Shown here: piece after piece, positions 25,040 through 33,430 of the stretch
Numbering within the stretch: position 1 is the stretch's first letter
How the letters are laid out: each line of letters starts with the position of its first letter
NCBI RefSeq assembly: GCF_001954195.1
Contig: NZ_MBES01000021.1
Span: forward strand, 1 to 64,000
From: Mycobacterium sp. IS-1264
Lineage (GTDB): Bacteria > Actinomycetota > Actinomycetes > Mycobacteriales > Mycobacteriaceae
Reading direction: 5' to 3'
Length of the DNA stretch: 64,000 nt
The notes under the pieces: model-generated
Told to the model about the DNA's origin: nothing
Databases searched by the model: none
The model's input: the letters and a program-made list of their open reading frames with translations, nothing else
Made by a program: the position numbers and the translations under genes

Positions 25040-25933
25040 ATGGCTCGCACCTCGAAACTCTTGGCAAAACCGTCTGCGGCGCCTGTCGGTGGACAGCTGG
25101 AGCTGTACCGGCGGATGTGGGCCCTGCGTCTGCTCGACATGGCATTGGAAGAGTCACGCATCGACGGTCTGCTCAACGGGCCGATGGTGGCCGCATTCGG
25201 TCAGGAAGCCGTGGCCGTGGGCGCTACCGCAGCGCTTCGACCGGGCGACATCATCAGCACCGCCATCCCGCATTTCCAACACGCACAGCAGATCGGTCTG
25301 TCGCTCCCGCTGGGTCCGGCCATCGCCGAAATATTCGCCCCGAGCCGGGAGGTGGGCGGCGCGTCTAACGAAGACCCGTTCGCCGCCGAATGGAAGCTAA
25401 TATTCGCTGGCTCAAGCCCGCTGAAGCAATCGGTCATGTTCGCCCTTGGCGATGCCTATGCGCAGCAAGTCGCCGGGGCAGGCAAGGTCACGCTGTGTGT
25501 CATCGGCAATGAGGACTCGAACTCGGTCGAGTTCGAAACGGCCGCGCGCATAGCCGTGTCGTGGCGGCTTCCGGCGGTGTTCGTCGTCGAGGACGTTCGC
25601 ACCGGATCGGGGGTGCGCCGCGGTGCACGCGGGAGCCACGGGATGCCCGTGCTCTTGGCCGACGGTAGAGACGTTGCGGCGGTGCATAAATCGGTCGCCC
25701 ACGCGGTAGAACGAGCGAGCGCCGGCGGCGGCCCCACACTTGTCAAGGCGGTGACCTACCGCACCAATCACCCCTCTGGCGTCGATCCTTTGGTTTTCGC
25801 CCGACGGCGGCTGATCGGTGCCGGCGTCAGCGACGATCACCTTTACGAGGTGGAACGACGGGCTCGCCAAATGATGGCGGAGGCCATGTCATCCGCGAAC
25901 GAACTGTTGGGCGCGGAGGATCCGGCTTCGTGA
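25040..25933 (+). CDS. Dehydrogenase E1 alpha-like protein (Rv0843-like), degenerate TPP site
   Basis: The 297-residue protein resembles the alpha chain of 2-oxoacid dehydrogenase E1, with GQEAVAVGATAALRPGD and FALGDAYAQQ. At the thiamine diphosphate site the usual GDG reads GNE (VIGNEDSNSVEFE) and the closing NN reads ED (VFVVEDV), so cofactor binding is doubtful. No beta chain or E2 gene is adjacent. Its place before the narL gene matches Rv0843. The ATG at 25040 has a good AGGAG upstream; GTG 24990 is an alternative. Confidence 0.8.
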   Translation: MARTSKLLAKPSAAPVGGQLELYRRMWALRLLDMALEESRIDGLLNGPMVAAFGQEAVAVGATAALRPGDIISTAIPHFQHAQQIGLSLPLGPAIAEIFAPSREVGGASNEDPFAAEWKLIFAGSSPLKQSVMFALGDAYAQQVAGAGKVTLCVIGNEDSNSVEFETAARIAVSWRLPAVFVVEDVRTGSGVRRGARGSHGMPVLLADGRDVAAVHKSVAHAVERASAGGGPTLVKAVTYRTNHPSGVDPLVFARRRLIGAGVSDDHLYEVERRARQMMAEAMSSANELLGAEDPAS

Positions 25934-25957
25934 GCGAGCGGCACCCGCGGTCGGCCG

Positions 25958-26611
25958 CTAGCTGAGCAGACCTTGTCGCATGGCTTCCGCCACGGCGGCT
26001 GCGCGATCGCCGACCCCGAGCTTTTCGTAGAGGCGTTGCACGTGGGTCTTGACCGTCGACGGGGCGACGTAGAGCTCCGCTGCGATAGCGGGAATGCTTT
26101 GGCCGCGGGCAATCCGATTGAGCACCTCGCGCTCTCGCGCGCTGAGCACGGGCGCCGTGGGTGCCGCGCGCTGGCGGATTTCCGCGGCGAGGCCCCCGAC
26201 AAGTCCGGGCGCGACCACGTCGCGACCCTCCGCGCAATCGAGGACCGCCTTGACGATTTCGGCGCGGGTCGAGTCCTTCAGCAGGAAGCCGGCGGCCCCC
26301 TGCTGCAGTGCCTGAAACACGATCGCCGGCTCATCGTGTGCCGAGAGAAGCAACACGCGGGTCGGCAATTCCTGGCTTCGCACCGCCGCCGCGACCTCGG
26401 AGCCATCCATGCCGGGCATTCGGTAGTCGAGCAGCGCGACATCCGGGAGGTGCGTCTTGATCAATTCCAGTGCCGCCGATCCGTCATCGGCCTCGCCGAC
26501 CACGTTCACCGAACCGCTCGAGGCCAGTGCGCGCACGACACCCTCGCGAAAGAGCGGGTGATCGTCACCAACGACCACACGCACTTCGGCGGGCGTAGCC
26601 GTGTCGGCCAT
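25958..26611 (-). CDS. narL: NarL-type response regulator (Rv0844c-like)
   Basis: The 217-residue protein has a receiver domain with acidic residues Asp16 and Asp17, phosphoacceptor Asp62 (LLDYRMPG), the conserved Ser of LLLSAHD and Lys in LLKDS. A LuxR-type helix-turn-helix follows at about 150-210 (LSAREREVLNRIARG, STVKTHVQRL). It is divergent from the histidine kinase gene at 26724, matching Rv0844c and Rv0845. Despite the name, a role in nitrate response has not been clearly shown for the mycobacterial protein. Confidence 0.93.
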   Translation of the reverse strand: MADTATPAEVRVVVGDDHPLFREGVVRALASSGSVNVVGEADDGSAALELIKTHLPDVALLDYRMPGMDGSEVAAAVRSQELPTRVLLLSAHDEPAIVFQALQQGAAGFLLKDSTRAEIVKAVLDCAEGRDVVAPGLVGGLAAEIRQRAAPTAPVLSAREREVLNRIARGQSIPAIAAELYVAPSTVKTHVQRLYEKLGVGDRAAAVAEAMRQGLLS

Positions 26612-26723
26612 GGCGATGAGTGTAACCGTTTACAGAAAGCATTCGTTCGCGATTTCGCATGCTCTGATGCGTTTTCGCGCGATTTGCCACGGGCGCTCCG
26701 GAGCTGGTGAGTACGGTGATCGG

Positions 26724-27944
26724 GTGGCGGTGGCCAGCGACGCAGAACTGAACCGGGTGCGCAAGCTTCACCAGTTGCGCTCCTATCGGCTCGCGTCGGT
26801 CCTTCGGATCGGCGTGGTGGGCTTGATGATCGCTGCGATGCTCAGCGACACGCGCCGGTCCGAATGGCCCCCGCAAACCGCGCTGATCATCGGGTACGGC
26901 TTGATGGCGCTGTGCGCGCTGACGCTGGCCTTCTCCGGCAGCCGACGATGGCTCGCACGCGGCCGGTTGGCCGGCGTCGGCCGCGTGGAGCCGTTTGCGT
27001 TCACCGTCATCGACGTGATCGTGCTGACCGTCTTCCAGGTGCTGTCCACCAACGGACTGCACCCGCTGCTCATCATGACGGCGTTGCCGATCCTCATCGG
27101 GCTCGACGTCTCCTCCCGGCGAGCGGCGGTGGTGTTGATCTTCTCGATGGTGGGGTTCGCGATCGCGGTGCTCGAGGACCCGGAAATGGTCGGCTCGATC
27201 GGCATCACCGAGGCCACGTTCCGGTTCCTGCTCTACGGGTTCCTTTGTGTCACAGCGTTTGTCGCCGTACGCGTCGAAGAACGGCATACCCGGTCGGTGG
27301 CCGGGCTCAGCACACTACGCGAGGAACTGCTTGCCCAGACGATGACCGCCGCCGACGTCGAGCAGCGGCGAATCTCCGAATCCATTCACGACGGCCCGCT
27401 GCAGGACATCTTGGCGGTGCGCCAAGAGCTGGTCGAATTGGAGGCGGTACTGCCGGGCGATGACCGTGTTGCGCGCGCGATGGCTGGGCTGCAGGCCGCC
27501 TCGGACCGATTGCGGCAGGCGACGTTTGAGCTGCATCCAGCGGTCCTCGAGCAGGTCGGATTGGGTGCGGCGGTGCAGCAGCTAGCCGCGCACACCGCTC
27601 AGCGTTCCGGCATCGAGGTGTCGACGGACGTCGATTACCCGCTTCGCAACGCGGTCGACCCCATCGTCTTCGGGGTGGCGCGGGAGTTGCTGTCTAATTT
27701 GGTGCAACATTCTCAGGCCCGCAATGCTTCAGTCCGCCTCGGGATCAACGAAGGCAGCTGCGTTTTGGACGTGGTCGATGACGGCGTGGGCTTCACCGAC
27801 GAGGCGATAGCGCGCCGCTTGGGCGAGGGACACATCGGGCTAGCCTCGCACCGGGCCCGGGTCGAAGCGGCGGGCGGAACATTCGTCTTTCTCGATGTTC
27901 CGGTGGGCACTCACGTATGCGTCGAACTGCCGCTGAAGCAGTAA
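26724..27944 (+). CDS. Membrane sensor histidine kinase (Rv0845-like)
   Basis: The 406-residue protein has about five hydrophobic segments in its first 185 residues. A HisKA_3 dimerisation domain follows with phosphoacceptor His222 in RRISESIHDGPLQ, then an HATPase domain with DVVDDGVGF and GLASHRARVEAAGG. It is the NarL-type partner of the divergent regulator. I chose GTG 26724; the frame is open further upstream, so a start nearer 26601 would give a longer N-terminus. Confidence 0.88.
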   Translation: MAVASDAELNRVRKLHQLRSYRLASVLRIGVVGLMIAAMLSDTRRSEWPPQTALIIGYGLMALCALTLAFSGSRRWLARGRLAGVGRVEPFAFTVIDVIVLTVFQVLSTNGLHPLLIMTALPILIGLDVSSRRAAVVLIFSMVGFAIAVLEDPEMVGSIGITEATFRFLLYGFLCVTAFVAVRVEERHTRSVAGLSTLREELLAQTMTAADVEQRRISESIHDGPLQDILAVRQELVELEAVLPGDDRVARAMAGLQAASDRLRQATFELHPAVLEQVGLGAAVQQLAAHTAQRSGIEVSTDVDYPLRNAVDPIVFGVARELLSNLVQHSQARNASVRLGINEGSCVLDVVDDGVGFTDEAIARRLGEGHIGLASHRARVEAAGGTFVFLDVPVGTHVCVELPLKQ

Positions 27945-27955
27945 TCGAGTCGGCC

Positions 27956-28372
27956 CTAAGCGCCGGCGCCGCCGACCCTTTCGATGCGGATCCTGGTAAG
28001 CAGCCCCGAGGGGGAATTCGGCGGCGGAAAATGCTCGCTGGATCCCAGCATGACCTCGGCCAGCTCGGCCAACAATTCGGGTGCGCCGCCCTCGACGATG
28101 CGGGCGGACCCGGTGACGGACAGATACGGTGTGGGCTGCCCGGGATGGGGCTCCTTGGAAAGGATCGTCAGAGCCACGCGGGGGTCGCGGCGGATGTTGC
28201 GGGTCTTGCGGTACTCGCTTAGATGCGCGCTGACTAGCTCGTCGCCGTCGGGCGTGGATTGGAGCGCGACCCACACGACCGAGACATGGGGGCTGCCGTC
28301 GGGGTTGATCGTAACCAGGGTGGCGTCTGCGCCGTCGCCGAGAAATTTGCGCGTGGCGTCATCGAGTTTCAT
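27956..28372 (-). CDS. PPOX-class F420-dependent oxidoreductase
   Basis: The 138-residue split-barrel flavin/deazaflavin protein has LVTINPDGSPHVSVVWV and EYRKTRNIRRDPRVALTI, typical of F420-binding pyridoxamine-oxidase-like proteins (TIGR03618 type). Such proteins reduce varied small molecules. It follows the HxlR regulator gene by 10 nt on the same strand and is probably its main target. Confidence 0.88.
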   Translation of the reverse strand: MKLDDATRKFLGDGADATLVTINPDGSPHVSVVWVALQSTPDGDELVSAHLSEYRKTRNIRRDPRVALTILSKEPHPGQPTPYLSVTGSARIVEGGAPELLAELAEVMLGSSEHFPPPNSPSGLLTRIRIERVGGAGA

Positions 28373-28382
28373 TCTGTGCCTT

Positions 28383-28745
28383 TCACTTTGGCTTCACTTT
28401 GGCGCTAGCGGATAGGTCGATCCATTTCAGCGCCCACCGATTGATGTCAAGCAGGATGTCACCGAGCTCGACGCCCTTCTCCGTCAACCGGTATTCGACG
28501 CGCGCGGGACGGCCGTCGGCGAGAAACCGTTCGACCAAGCCCTCGTCCTCAAGGTCCTTCAGTCGCTGGGACAGCAGCTTGTCGGTCATATCGGGGATAG
28601 CCGTGGCTAGCTCGCCGAACCTCTTGGGGCCGGTGACCAGGGCGCGCAGCACGATCGGCGCCCAGCGGCGGGTCAGCATGTCGCCGGCCGCCGCGTAGTA
28701 CGGGCAATAGGGCAGCCACGCCCTGGGTTCGCGGCTGTGGTCCAT
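28383..28745 (-). CDS. HxlR-family transcriptional regulator
   Basis: The 120-residue winged-helix protein has the HxlR layout: Cys14 near the N-terminus (PYCPYYAA), the RRWAPIVLRAL helix, and RFGELATAIPDMTDKLLSQRLKDLEDEGLV as the DNA-binding part (quoted in short pieces: RFGELATAI, DKLLSQRLKDLE). Cys14 is the redox or electrophile sensor position in this family. It heads an operon with the PPOX gene. The likely operator lies at 28771. Confidence 0.9.
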   Translation of the reverse strand: MDHSREPRAWLPYCPYYAAAGDMLTRRWAPIVLRALVTGPKRFGELATAIPDMTDKLLSQRLKDLEDEGLVERFLADGRPARVEYRLTEKGVELGDILLDINRWALKWIDLSASAKVKPK

Positions 28746-28770
28746 GTCTCATCCGCTTCCTATCCTATAG

Positions 28771-28782
28771 ATAGCTCGCTAT
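28771..28782. promoter_or_regulatory. Candidate HxlR operator
   Basis: ATAGC-TC-GCTAT is a 12-bp inverted repeat in the gap between the divergent HxlR (start 28745) and isomerase (start 28907) genes. Related GATAG words occur on both sides (TATAGATAG and GCAGATAG). Confidence 0.4.
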
Positions 28783-28906
28783 TCTGCAGATAGTAACATG
28801 CCCGCTGGCGATACATCTCGACAAGAGGCGCAATCCAGCGCCTCGAATAGCGTCCGCGAAAGCTGCGTGAGGCCAACGCTTTTGCTGTACGAAAGGTAGG
28901 GTTTCG

Positions 28907-29578
28907 ATGCCGACGCTCGACCGCCACGACGACGTCTTCGTCCTCGACCTCGGCGATGATGAGAACCGGTTCCACCCCGACTGGATCTCCTCCGTCGACG
29001 CGGGGCTGGAAGAGGTGGAGAAGGCCGACGGCCCGCGGGCCCTCGTTACCGCTGCCACCGGCAAGTTCTATTCCAACGGCCTGGACCTGGACTGGCTTGC
29101 CGCCCACGCCGACCAACACAAGGCCTACGTTGTTTCCGTTCAGCAACTCTTCGCGCGAGTGCTGTCGCTACCCGTGATCACCGTGGCCGCGGTGCAGGGA
29201 CACGCCTTCGCCGCGGGCGCGATGTTCACCCTGGCGCACGACTTTCGCGTCATGCGCGCCGACCGCGGCTTCTGGTGTTTGCCCGAGGTGGACATCAACA
29301 TCCCGTTCACACCCGGCATGGCCGCGCTCATTCAGGCCCGGTTGACGCCGCAAACCGCGCACGAGGCGATGGTCAGCGGACACCGCTACGGCGGCACGGA
29401 CGCCGAAGCGGCCGGCATCGTCGACCATGCGGTGGCAGAGGATGCGGTGCGCGCCAAGGCCATTGAACTCGCCGGCGCGCAGGCGAACAAGGCCGGTGAC
29501 ACTTTGGGCGTCATCAAGGCCCGCATGTACGCCCCGGCCCTGGGCGTCCTGCGCGACAGCACCACCCCGTTGGGCTGA
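28907..29578 (+). CDS. Enoyl-CoA isomerase-like crotonase
   Basis: The 223-residue crotonase-fold protein has GKFYSNGLDLDW and GHAFAAGAMFTLAHD. The position of hydratase Glu144 is not Glu, while the second Glu is present in LPEVDINIPF. A single Glu is the pattern of delta3,delta2-enoyl-CoA isomerases, and the protein resembles the short plant peroxisomal type. It would move a double bond in unsaturated fatty acyl-CoA. A thioesterase gene follows after 29 nt. Confidence 0.85.
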   Translation: MPTLDRHDDVFVLDLGDDENRFHPDWISSVDAGLEEVEKADGPRALVTAATGKFYSNGLDLDWLAAHADQHKAYVVSVQQLFARVLSLPVITVAAVQGHAFAAGAMFTLAHDFRVMRADRGFWCLPEVDINIPFTPGMAALIQARLTPQTAHEAMVSGHRYGGTDAEAAGIVDHAVAEDAVRAKAIELAGAQANKAGDTLGVIKARMYAPALGVLRDSTTPLG

Positions 29579-29607
29579 CGCTGGCATCAACACCGAGGAG
29601 AACACTC

Positions 29608-30057
29608 GTGACCACCGATATCGGCGCCATGACCGGCCTGGAACTGATGCGCTGGGTGCAAAGCGAACGACCCACCGACATACCGTGGATCGGCCGCCTG
29701 CTCGGCCTGCGGTTTGACGAGCTCGATCACGGACGTGTCGTGATGTCGCTCGATACCCGTCCCGACTTCGCCAACCCCCTTGGCACCGTCCACGGCGGGA
29801 TCGCCGCTACCCTCCTCGACTCGGTAATGGGCTGCGCGGTCCACACCACCCTGCCCGCCGGCGTCAGCTATACCACCCTGGAAATCAAGGTCAACTACAT
29901 CCGTGCCGCCAGCACCGATGGCCAAACCCTCACCGCCACAGGCACCGTCGTCCATTCGGGCCGCCGCACCGCGACGGCTGAGGGCCGGGTGGTCGACCAA
30001 GACGGCAAGCTCGTCGCCCACGCCACCACCACGTGCATCGTCCTGCCCGCGGCCTAA
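29608..30057 (+). CDS. PaaI-type hotdog thioesterase
   Basis: The 149-residue protein is a single hotdog domain with the PaaI-type signature NPLGTVHGGIAATLLDSVMG (His-Gly-Gly turn followed by an Asp on the long helix) and VNYIRAAS. It would hydrolyse an acyl- or aryl-acyl-CoA. The start is GTG, GAGGAG upstream. It overlaps the convergent TetR gene by 4 nt. Confidence 0.9.
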   Translation: MTTDIGAMTGLELMRWVQSERPTDIPWIGRLLGLRFDELDHGRVVMSLDTRPDFANPLGTVHGGIAATLLDSVMGCAVHTTLPAGVSYTTLEIKVNYIRAASTDGQTLTATGTVVHSGRRTATAEGRVVDQDGKLVAHATTTCIVLPAA

Positions 30058-30683
30058 TCCGCACGGGAATCGTTGTGCCGCTGCAGATATCCGGTGAGCA
30101 GAACGACGATTTCATCTTCGAGCTGCTGGAAGTCGACGGGGCTCGGCGAGGCGACGAGCCGGTGAACGAGCGATTCGATCGTCGCCACAACGATTTGGGC
30201 GTTGAGTCTGCTGGCGCGCACGTTCGGCTGCTGCTCGAGTAGTCGGGTAGTCGCTTCCACCATCAGCTGCTCCAAGTCGTGCAGCCGGGCAAGGAACTCC
30301 GGCGCACGCGGGGCCTCTTCGAACAGCACGCGATGCAGGCGCGGATTGTCGCGGTGGTTGTCGATGGTCGCGCGCACAAATAGCCGCAGCGCATCGTCGA
30401 GCCGTTGCGGCATACCACCGGCCAACCGCTCACCGAGCAATCTGGCGCCGGCATCGACGTGCGAGTCCATCAATGCTCGCAGCACGGCGTCTTTGTTCGG
30501 AAAGTATTGGTACAGCGAGCCGATCGAGATCCCGGCGCAGTCGGCGATTCGATTGGTGGTGCCGGCGGTGTAGCCATGGTCGGCGAAAACGCGAGCCGCA
30601 GCATCCAGTATCCGTTGCCTGGTCTGGGCGGCCCGCTCCTGTTTGGGCTGCTTACGCTCCCTAAATCGGTCCGTTGGCGCGAT
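30054..30683 (-). CDS. TetR-family regulator with no ordinary start codon (possible ATC start)
   Basis: The frame encodes a full TetR protein: an N-terminal helix-turn-helix (RQRILDAAARVFADHGY, TNRIADCAGISIGSLYQYF) and a ligand domain to residue 209. Between the in-frame stop at 30711-30713 and the helix-turn-helix there is no ATG, GTG or TTG. An ATC at 30683 has AGGAG seven bases upstream, so an ATC start is the best reading; the first ordinary start is GTG 30485, which would remove the DNA-binding domain. A mutated start or a sequencing error is the alternative. It faces the SRPBCC gene across a TTAGGGTACCCTAA palindrome. Confidence 0.72.
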   Translation of the reverse strand: MAPTDRFRERKQPKQERAAQTRQRILDAAARVFADHGYTAGTTNRIADCAGISIGSLYQYFPNKDAVLRALMDSHVDAGARLLGERLAGGMPQRLDDALRLFVRATIDNHRDNPRLHRVLFEEAPRAPEFLARLHDLEQLMVEATTRLLEQQPNVRASRLNAQIVVATIESLVHRLVASPSPVDFQQLEDEIVVLLTGYLQRHNDSRAD

Positions 30684-30735
30684 CGCGGATCTCCTGGGAA
30701 ATGCGAGTAGTCAACCGGAGCTTTCACCAGCAGAA

Positions 30736-30749
30736 TTAGGGTACCCTAA
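30736..30749. promoter_or_regulatory. Operator-like palindrome between TetR and SRPBCC genes
   Basis: TTAGGGTACCCTAA is a perfect 14-bp palindrome 20 bp upstream of the GTG at 30770 and upstream of the divergent TetR frame, the expected place for the TetR operator. Confidence 0.6.
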
Positions 30750-30769
30750 CTACGGCCGAAGGAGTACCG

Positions 30770-31243
30770 GTGCGAACCGTCCACGTCGAAACAATCCTGC
30801 CGACCGACGCCGACAGGGTGTGGTCGGCGATGCTGTCCCCGGTCACCTTCCTCTACGTCTGTAAGGGCCTCCTCGGCTTTCCGGCGCTGGCGGGACGCTC
30901 GGAGGTACTGCGCGCCGGCGAGCGCGGAACCGGATGGTTGTTCGCATTCCATGTGATACCGGCGTACCGGCACACCATCGAAATCGTTGAGGTGGACCAG
31001 GCGAGCAGAACGGTGCGTACCCACGAGAACGGCGGACTCCTCAAGGCGTGGAACCACACGCTGCATGTCGAACCGATCGATGAACATTCGAGTCGGTACA
31101 GCGACACCGTCGACATCGATGCGGGAGTTGCGACCGCGTTCGTCGCCGCGCTTGCGAAGGGGATTTACCGCTACCGGCACCGGCGCTGGCGCAAACTCGT
31201 GCGCAAGCAGATGATGCCGGAAGGTCCCTCGTACGCGAGGTAG
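30770..31243 (+). CDS. SRPBCC (START-like) fold protein
   Basis: The 157-residue protein looks like a polyketide-cyclase/SRPBCC domain: VETILPTDADRVWSAM at the N-terminus, strands to residue 115 (HTLHVEPIDEHSSRYSDTVDI) and a long C-terminal helix with YRYRHRRWRKLVRKQM. These proteins bind hydrophobic ligands. The start is GTG. It is divergent from the TetR gene, whose palindrome lies in its promoter, and 6 nt before the next gene. Confidence 0.75.
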   Translation: MRTVHVETILPTDADRVWSAMLSPVTFLYVCKGLLGFPALAGRSEVLRAGERGTGWLFAFHVIPAYRHTIEIVEVDQASRTVRTHENGGLLKAWNHTLHVEPIDEHSSRYSDTVDIDAGVATAFVAALAKGIYRYRHRRWRKLVRKQMMPEGPSYAR

Positions 31244-31249
31244 GTCCCC

Positions 31250-31654
31250 GTGAAAATGCTTGGACCATCGGCCGTGCTCGCGACTACCGTCTCCGACGTG
31301 AACCTTGACGCCGTCGCTTTTGGCGAGCAGTGGGAACGGGCATGGAATGCCCATGACGTCGAGTCGGTTCTCGAGCACTTTCACGACGACGTCGTGTTCA
31401 CGTCGCCGGTGGCGGCCAAGTTCTTGCCGGCCACAGCGGGGATCGTGCACGGTAAGACCGCGCTGCGCGACTACTGGATCGCCGCATTGCAGCGAATTCC
31501 CAACCTCCGGTTCGTGGTCGAGGACGTGTACCAGGGAATCGACACCATTGCCATCCTGTACCGAAACCAAGAGAATACGCGGGTTTGCGAAGTTTTACGG
31601 TTCGGCGATGGTCTGGTGATCGAAGGGCACGGCACGTATCTCGTTGCACCGTAA
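31250..31654 (+). CDS. SnoaL/NTF2-like protein
   Basis: The 134-residue protein has the cone-shaped NTF2/SnoaL pattern: EQWERAWNAHDVESVLEHFHDDVVF near residue 25 (read as two helices and a strand) and GKTALRDYWIAAL. The start is uncertain: GTG 31250 is used, while GTG 31298 would begin closer to the fold. It may be an isomerase-like or scaffold protein. It probably shares a transcript with the SRPBCC gene. Confidence 0.75.
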   Translation: MKMLGPSAVLATTVSDVNLDAVAFGEQWERAWNAHDVESVLEHFHDDVVFTSPVAAKFLPATAGIVHGKTALRDYWIAALQRIPNLRFVVEDVYQGIDTIAILYRNQENTRVCEVLRFGDGLVIEGHGTYLVAP

Positions 31655-31678
31655 AGGCGAGTACCTTGGCGGCCCGCA

Positions 31679-31742
31679 GCGCCGAACGTGTACTCAGGGC
31701 GAGATTTGTGCGGTTTTTTCGCCCTCAGAACACGTTCGGCGC
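31679..31742. repeat. Large intergenic hairpin between convergent genes
   Basis: Arms of 24 nt (31679-31702 and 31719-31742) match at 22 of 24 positions around a T-rich 16-nt loop. The ends CCGAACGTG and CACGTTCGG are the same as in the hairpins at 16341 and 47184, but the core differs. It could act as a two-way terminator. Confidence 0.75.
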
Positions 31743-31803
31743 AAGCCGCAAGCCGCAAGCCGCAAGCCGCAAGGCGCAAGGGGCAAGGCGCAAGGCGCAA
31801 GGC
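31741..31803. repeat. Tandem heptamer repeat, nine copies of GCAAGSC type
   Basis: Four copies of GCAAGCC are followed by five copies of GCAAGGC-type units (one GCAAGGG), running from the hairpin arm into the stop codon of the flavoprotein gene at 31803. Such a short perfect array can change copy number by slippage. Confidence 0.85.
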
Positions 31804-33416
31804 TAATGGTCGACGGACTTCCCGGTGGCAGCCGCATGGCCGGCGCGATAGCCGAAAACCATTGCCGGACCAATGGTTCCGCCGGCACCGCCGTAGGCCC
31901 GGCCGGTGACACCGGCCATTGCGTTGCCGGCGGCAAACAGCCCGGTTATCGGCTCGCCACTGACATGGAGCACACGGCCGTCAGGATCGGTACGCGGTCC
32001 GCCCTTGGTTCCCATCGAACCGATGCACACCGGCACCGCGTAGTAGGGAGCGGTGTCGATCGGGCCGAGCGTCTTTCCGGCCAGAGTGGTGGCGCTGTCG
32101 TCGCCCCAGTAGCCGTCGTATGCGCTCGACCCCCGCCCGAAGTCGGGATCCGCGCCCGTGGCGACCTGACGGTTCCACTCCCGGACCGTCCACGTGAGAC
32201 CGTCGGCATCGATGCCGGTCTTCGCGGACAACTCGACAAGATCCGCCGACTCGCAGAACCAGTCCGGAACCGGTTGTCCGGGAGCGACACCCAGAAATCC
32301 GTAGCGATGCAGGTGCACGGAGTCGAACACGATCCAACCGCGATCATTCACGTAACCGCCGCGCGGATCGAGGTAGTGGAACGCGCCGGCCATCGAGTTG
32401 TAATCACATGCCTCGTTGACGAACCGGCGACCGGCCGCATTGACCATGATGCTTCTAGGCCGGGTTCGTTCCAGACGCACGCTGCGGCTGCGCGGCTTGC
32501 CGTCGATGGTGTCACCCGGGATCCGGACGATCGGCACCCACCACGCCTCGCCCATGTTGCCCAGGTCGGCGCCGTGCGCCATCGCCATGCGCAGCCCGTC
32601 GCCGGTGTTGTTCGGCGGTGAGACCGCGCCGTGCATCGGTCCACGCAAAAAGGCCTGCACCAGAACGGGATCCCATTCGAATCCGCCAGTGCCCAGAATG
32701 ACGCCGCGTCGAGCGCGCACGCTAAGGCTTCCTTCGGGCACGGCCACCCGTACGCCGGCGACCTCTTCATCCTCGGCGAGTAGTTGTTCGGCCCGCGCAT
32801 TCACCCGCGGGGTTACCCCGACGTCGAGCAAGCCTCGCAGAAGGCCCGCGATCAGCGCGGTCCCGGCGACGCAGAGATGGCTCGTGCGTTCGTCTATGGC
32901 TGCGTGCAGCCGGGCTCGGGTCTCGGCATCGAAACCGACGTTGGACCAATCGGCGGGAAACGACGTGATCTTCGTGGCCCACTCGCCCAATTGGGCGAGG
33001 TCGAAGGGGGCCGCGCTGAGCGACCGGCCTCCCGTCGGTTGTCCTCCCGGCAACTCCGGTTGGTAATCGGGGAACCCGGTGGCGATCTCGAAGCGCAGAC
33101 CGCTGTGCGCTTCGACGAAGTCGAGCATCGCCGGGCCGGTTCGCACGAACGTCTCGACCAGCGCGTCGTCCATCGAACCATGGGACTGCGCCCGCAGGTA
33201 CCGCAACGCATCCGCGACCGTCAATTCGCCATCGGGAGAACGGTTATGGGCCGGGATCCACACGACGCCGCCCGACACCGCGGTAGTCCCGCCGACCGTC
33301 GGGGCCTTCTCGAAGACCGCGACGGACGCCCCGGCCGCGGCGGCCGACAGCGCGGCGGTAAGCCCGGCACCGCCGCTGCCAAGCACGACGACGTCGACTT
33401 CGGAGTCCCAAGGCAT
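31803..33416 (-). CDS. FAD-dependent KstD/fumarate-reductase-like dehydrogenase
   Basis: The 537-residue flavoprotein has the N-terminal FAD motif VVVLGSGGAGLTAAL with the Glu of VAVFEK, GGTTAVSGGVVW and the C-terminal GGAGGTIGPAMVFGY. This is the 3-ketosteroid delta1-dehydrogenase/flavocytochrome c family layout. It would dehydrogenate a ketone ring or reduce an enone. The ATG at 33416 puts the Rossmann fold at residue 7. It is 14 nt downstream of the IclR gene on the same strand, so the regulator and flavoprotein share a transcript. Confidence 0.87.
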   Translation of the reverse strand: MPWDSEVDVVVLGSGGAGLTAALSAAAAGASVAVFEKAPTVGGTTAVSGGVVWIPAHNRSPDGELTVADALRYLRAQSHGSMDDALVETFVRTGPAMLDFVEAHSGLRFEIATGFPDYQPELPGGQPTGGRSLSAAPFDLAQLGEWATKITSFPADWSNVGFDAETRARLHAAIDERTSHLCVAGTALIAGLLRGLLDVGVTPRVNARAEQLLAEDEEVAGVRVAVPEGSLSVRARRGVILGTGGFEWDPVLVQAFLRGPMHGAVSPPNNTGDGLRMAMAHGADLGNMGEAWWVPIVRIPGDTIDGKPRSRSVRLERTRPRSIMVNAAGRRFVNEACDYNSMAGAFHYLDPRGGYVNDRGWIVFDSVHLHRYGFLGVAPGQPVPDWFCESADLVELSAKTGIDADGLTWTVREWNRQVATGADPDFGRGSSAYDGYWGDDSATTLAGKTLGPIDTAPYYAVPVCIGSMGTKGGPRTDPDGRVLHVSGEPITGLFAAGNAMAGVTGRAYGGAGGTIGPAMVFGYRAGHAAATGKSVDH

Positions 33417-33430
33417 GGACTGATATCCCT

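Noticed and set aside
31741..31803. Possible CRISPR array
   Set aside because: Units are 7 bp with no spacers; it is a simple tandem repeat and no cas genes are present.
31644..32621. Plus-strand open frame through the hairpin, heptamer array and flavoprotein gene
   Set aside because: It starts in the repeat region and is antisense to a good FAD-dehydrogenase gene.
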